Shown one piece after another: positions 63,711-64,000 of a stretch of DNA of 64,000 nucleotides. This DNA is from Myotis daubentonii. Lineage: Eukaryota; Chordata; Mammalia; Chiroptera; Vespertilionidae. The position numbers and the translations under genes are program-made. The notes under the pieces are model-generated. The model saw nothing but the letters and a program-made list of their open reading frames with translations. It did not search any database and was not told the DNA's origin. The stretch spans positions 26,924,294 to 26,988,293 of the forward strand of contig NC_081844.1 in assembly GCF_963259705.1 (NCBI RefSeq), in the 5' to 3' direction. Positions within the stretch are counted from its first letter, which is position 1. Every line of letters begins with the position of its first letter.

Positions 63711-63768
63711 ATCACTTTTTGGCCTTTTGGCTAAGATCAAGTGAAGCATCTGTTTTTATCAGTTTAAT
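63711..63768 (+). pseudogene. 3'-truncated U2 snRNA retropseudogene
   Basis: It reads ATCACTTTTTGGCCTTTTGG then CTAAGATCAAGTG, colinear with the first 58 or so bases of U2 snRNA. About six bases differ from U2, including two in the branch-site recognition segment (GAAGCATC instead of GTAGTATC). The 3' two thirds are missing and there is no poly(A). A 15-base duplication (AAAATATTTGCTTCA) lies at 63696-63710 and 63769-63783. It is too short to work as a snRNA. Confidence 0.93.
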
Positions 63769-64000
63769 AAAATATTTGCTTCAGAAACTGCCACCTCTGA
63801 AGAGTCAAGCTGCCATGAAGCAGGTAAGTGCATGGAGCCACCATCAGCAGCAAACTCATTTCTGGAGTGAAAGCTCAGACACATGTGGGGAGTGACAGTA
63901 ACAGGGACCCAAAGGAGTGCAAATACAATACAAAACCATCCAAGCAGCACAGGAGGTAGGGCTTTGTCAAACACTGAGGAGCCCAATCAGGGTGCTGGTG

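Overview
The window is mammalian chromosomal DNA, almost certainly from a vesper bat (Vespertilionidae). The lineage call rests on three kinds of interspersed repeat: about thirty tRNA-derived Ves SINEs, two HeliBat-type Helitrons (a transposon group known from vespertilionids), and one SPIN hAT element. I see no bacterial, plasmid or viral gene cluster, no CRISPR array and no functional RNA gene.

The window is dominated by one gene on the minus strand, SMARCA4 (BRG1), the ATPase of the SWI/SNF (BAF) chromatin-remodelling complex. I place 29 exons: the first coding exon (called exon 2, assuming an untranslated exon 1 beyond position 64000) at 60495-60243, down to exon 30 at 10089-9836. Every exon has a GT donor and an AG acceptor, and the reading frame stays open across all junctions. 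They give 4,424 coding bases, or 1,474 codons plus two bases. The protein order is: Pro/Gly/Ser-rich N-terminus, QLQ, HSA, lysine and glutamate tracts, BRK, the Snf2 ATPase lobe 1 (K785 in GKT; DEGH at 881-884), lobe 2 (R1192 in the HRIGQ motif), a 33-residue cassette exon, the SnAC region and an AT-hook. The bromodomain exons and the stop codon are not in the window. They must lie beyond position 1, behind an intron of more than 9.8 kb.

Layout: 1-9835 is the start of that long intron, filled with old hAT and L1 fragments and minus-strand Ves SINEs. 9836-30230 carries exons 30 to 17, which encode most of the ATPase and the region after it. 30231-48069 holds long introns with L1 3' ends, SPIN, a HeliBat inside an L1, and a cluster of SINEs nested within each other. 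48070-60495 carries the N-terminal exons, a second HeliBat and a solo LTR close to exon 6. 60496-64000 is intron 1, with SINEs and a truncated U2 snRNA pseudogene.

The main points of interest are the serial SINE insertions at one target, the SPIN element, the solo LTR 72 bases from an exon, the U2 pseudogene with a 15-base target duplication, a diverged inverted repeat pair, the probable loss of an alternative splice acceptor before exon 30, and U-rich and UG-rich tracts around the cassette exon. Exon borders were read by hand from translations and splice signals. Repeat-family names come from recognition of consensus sequences, not from a search.
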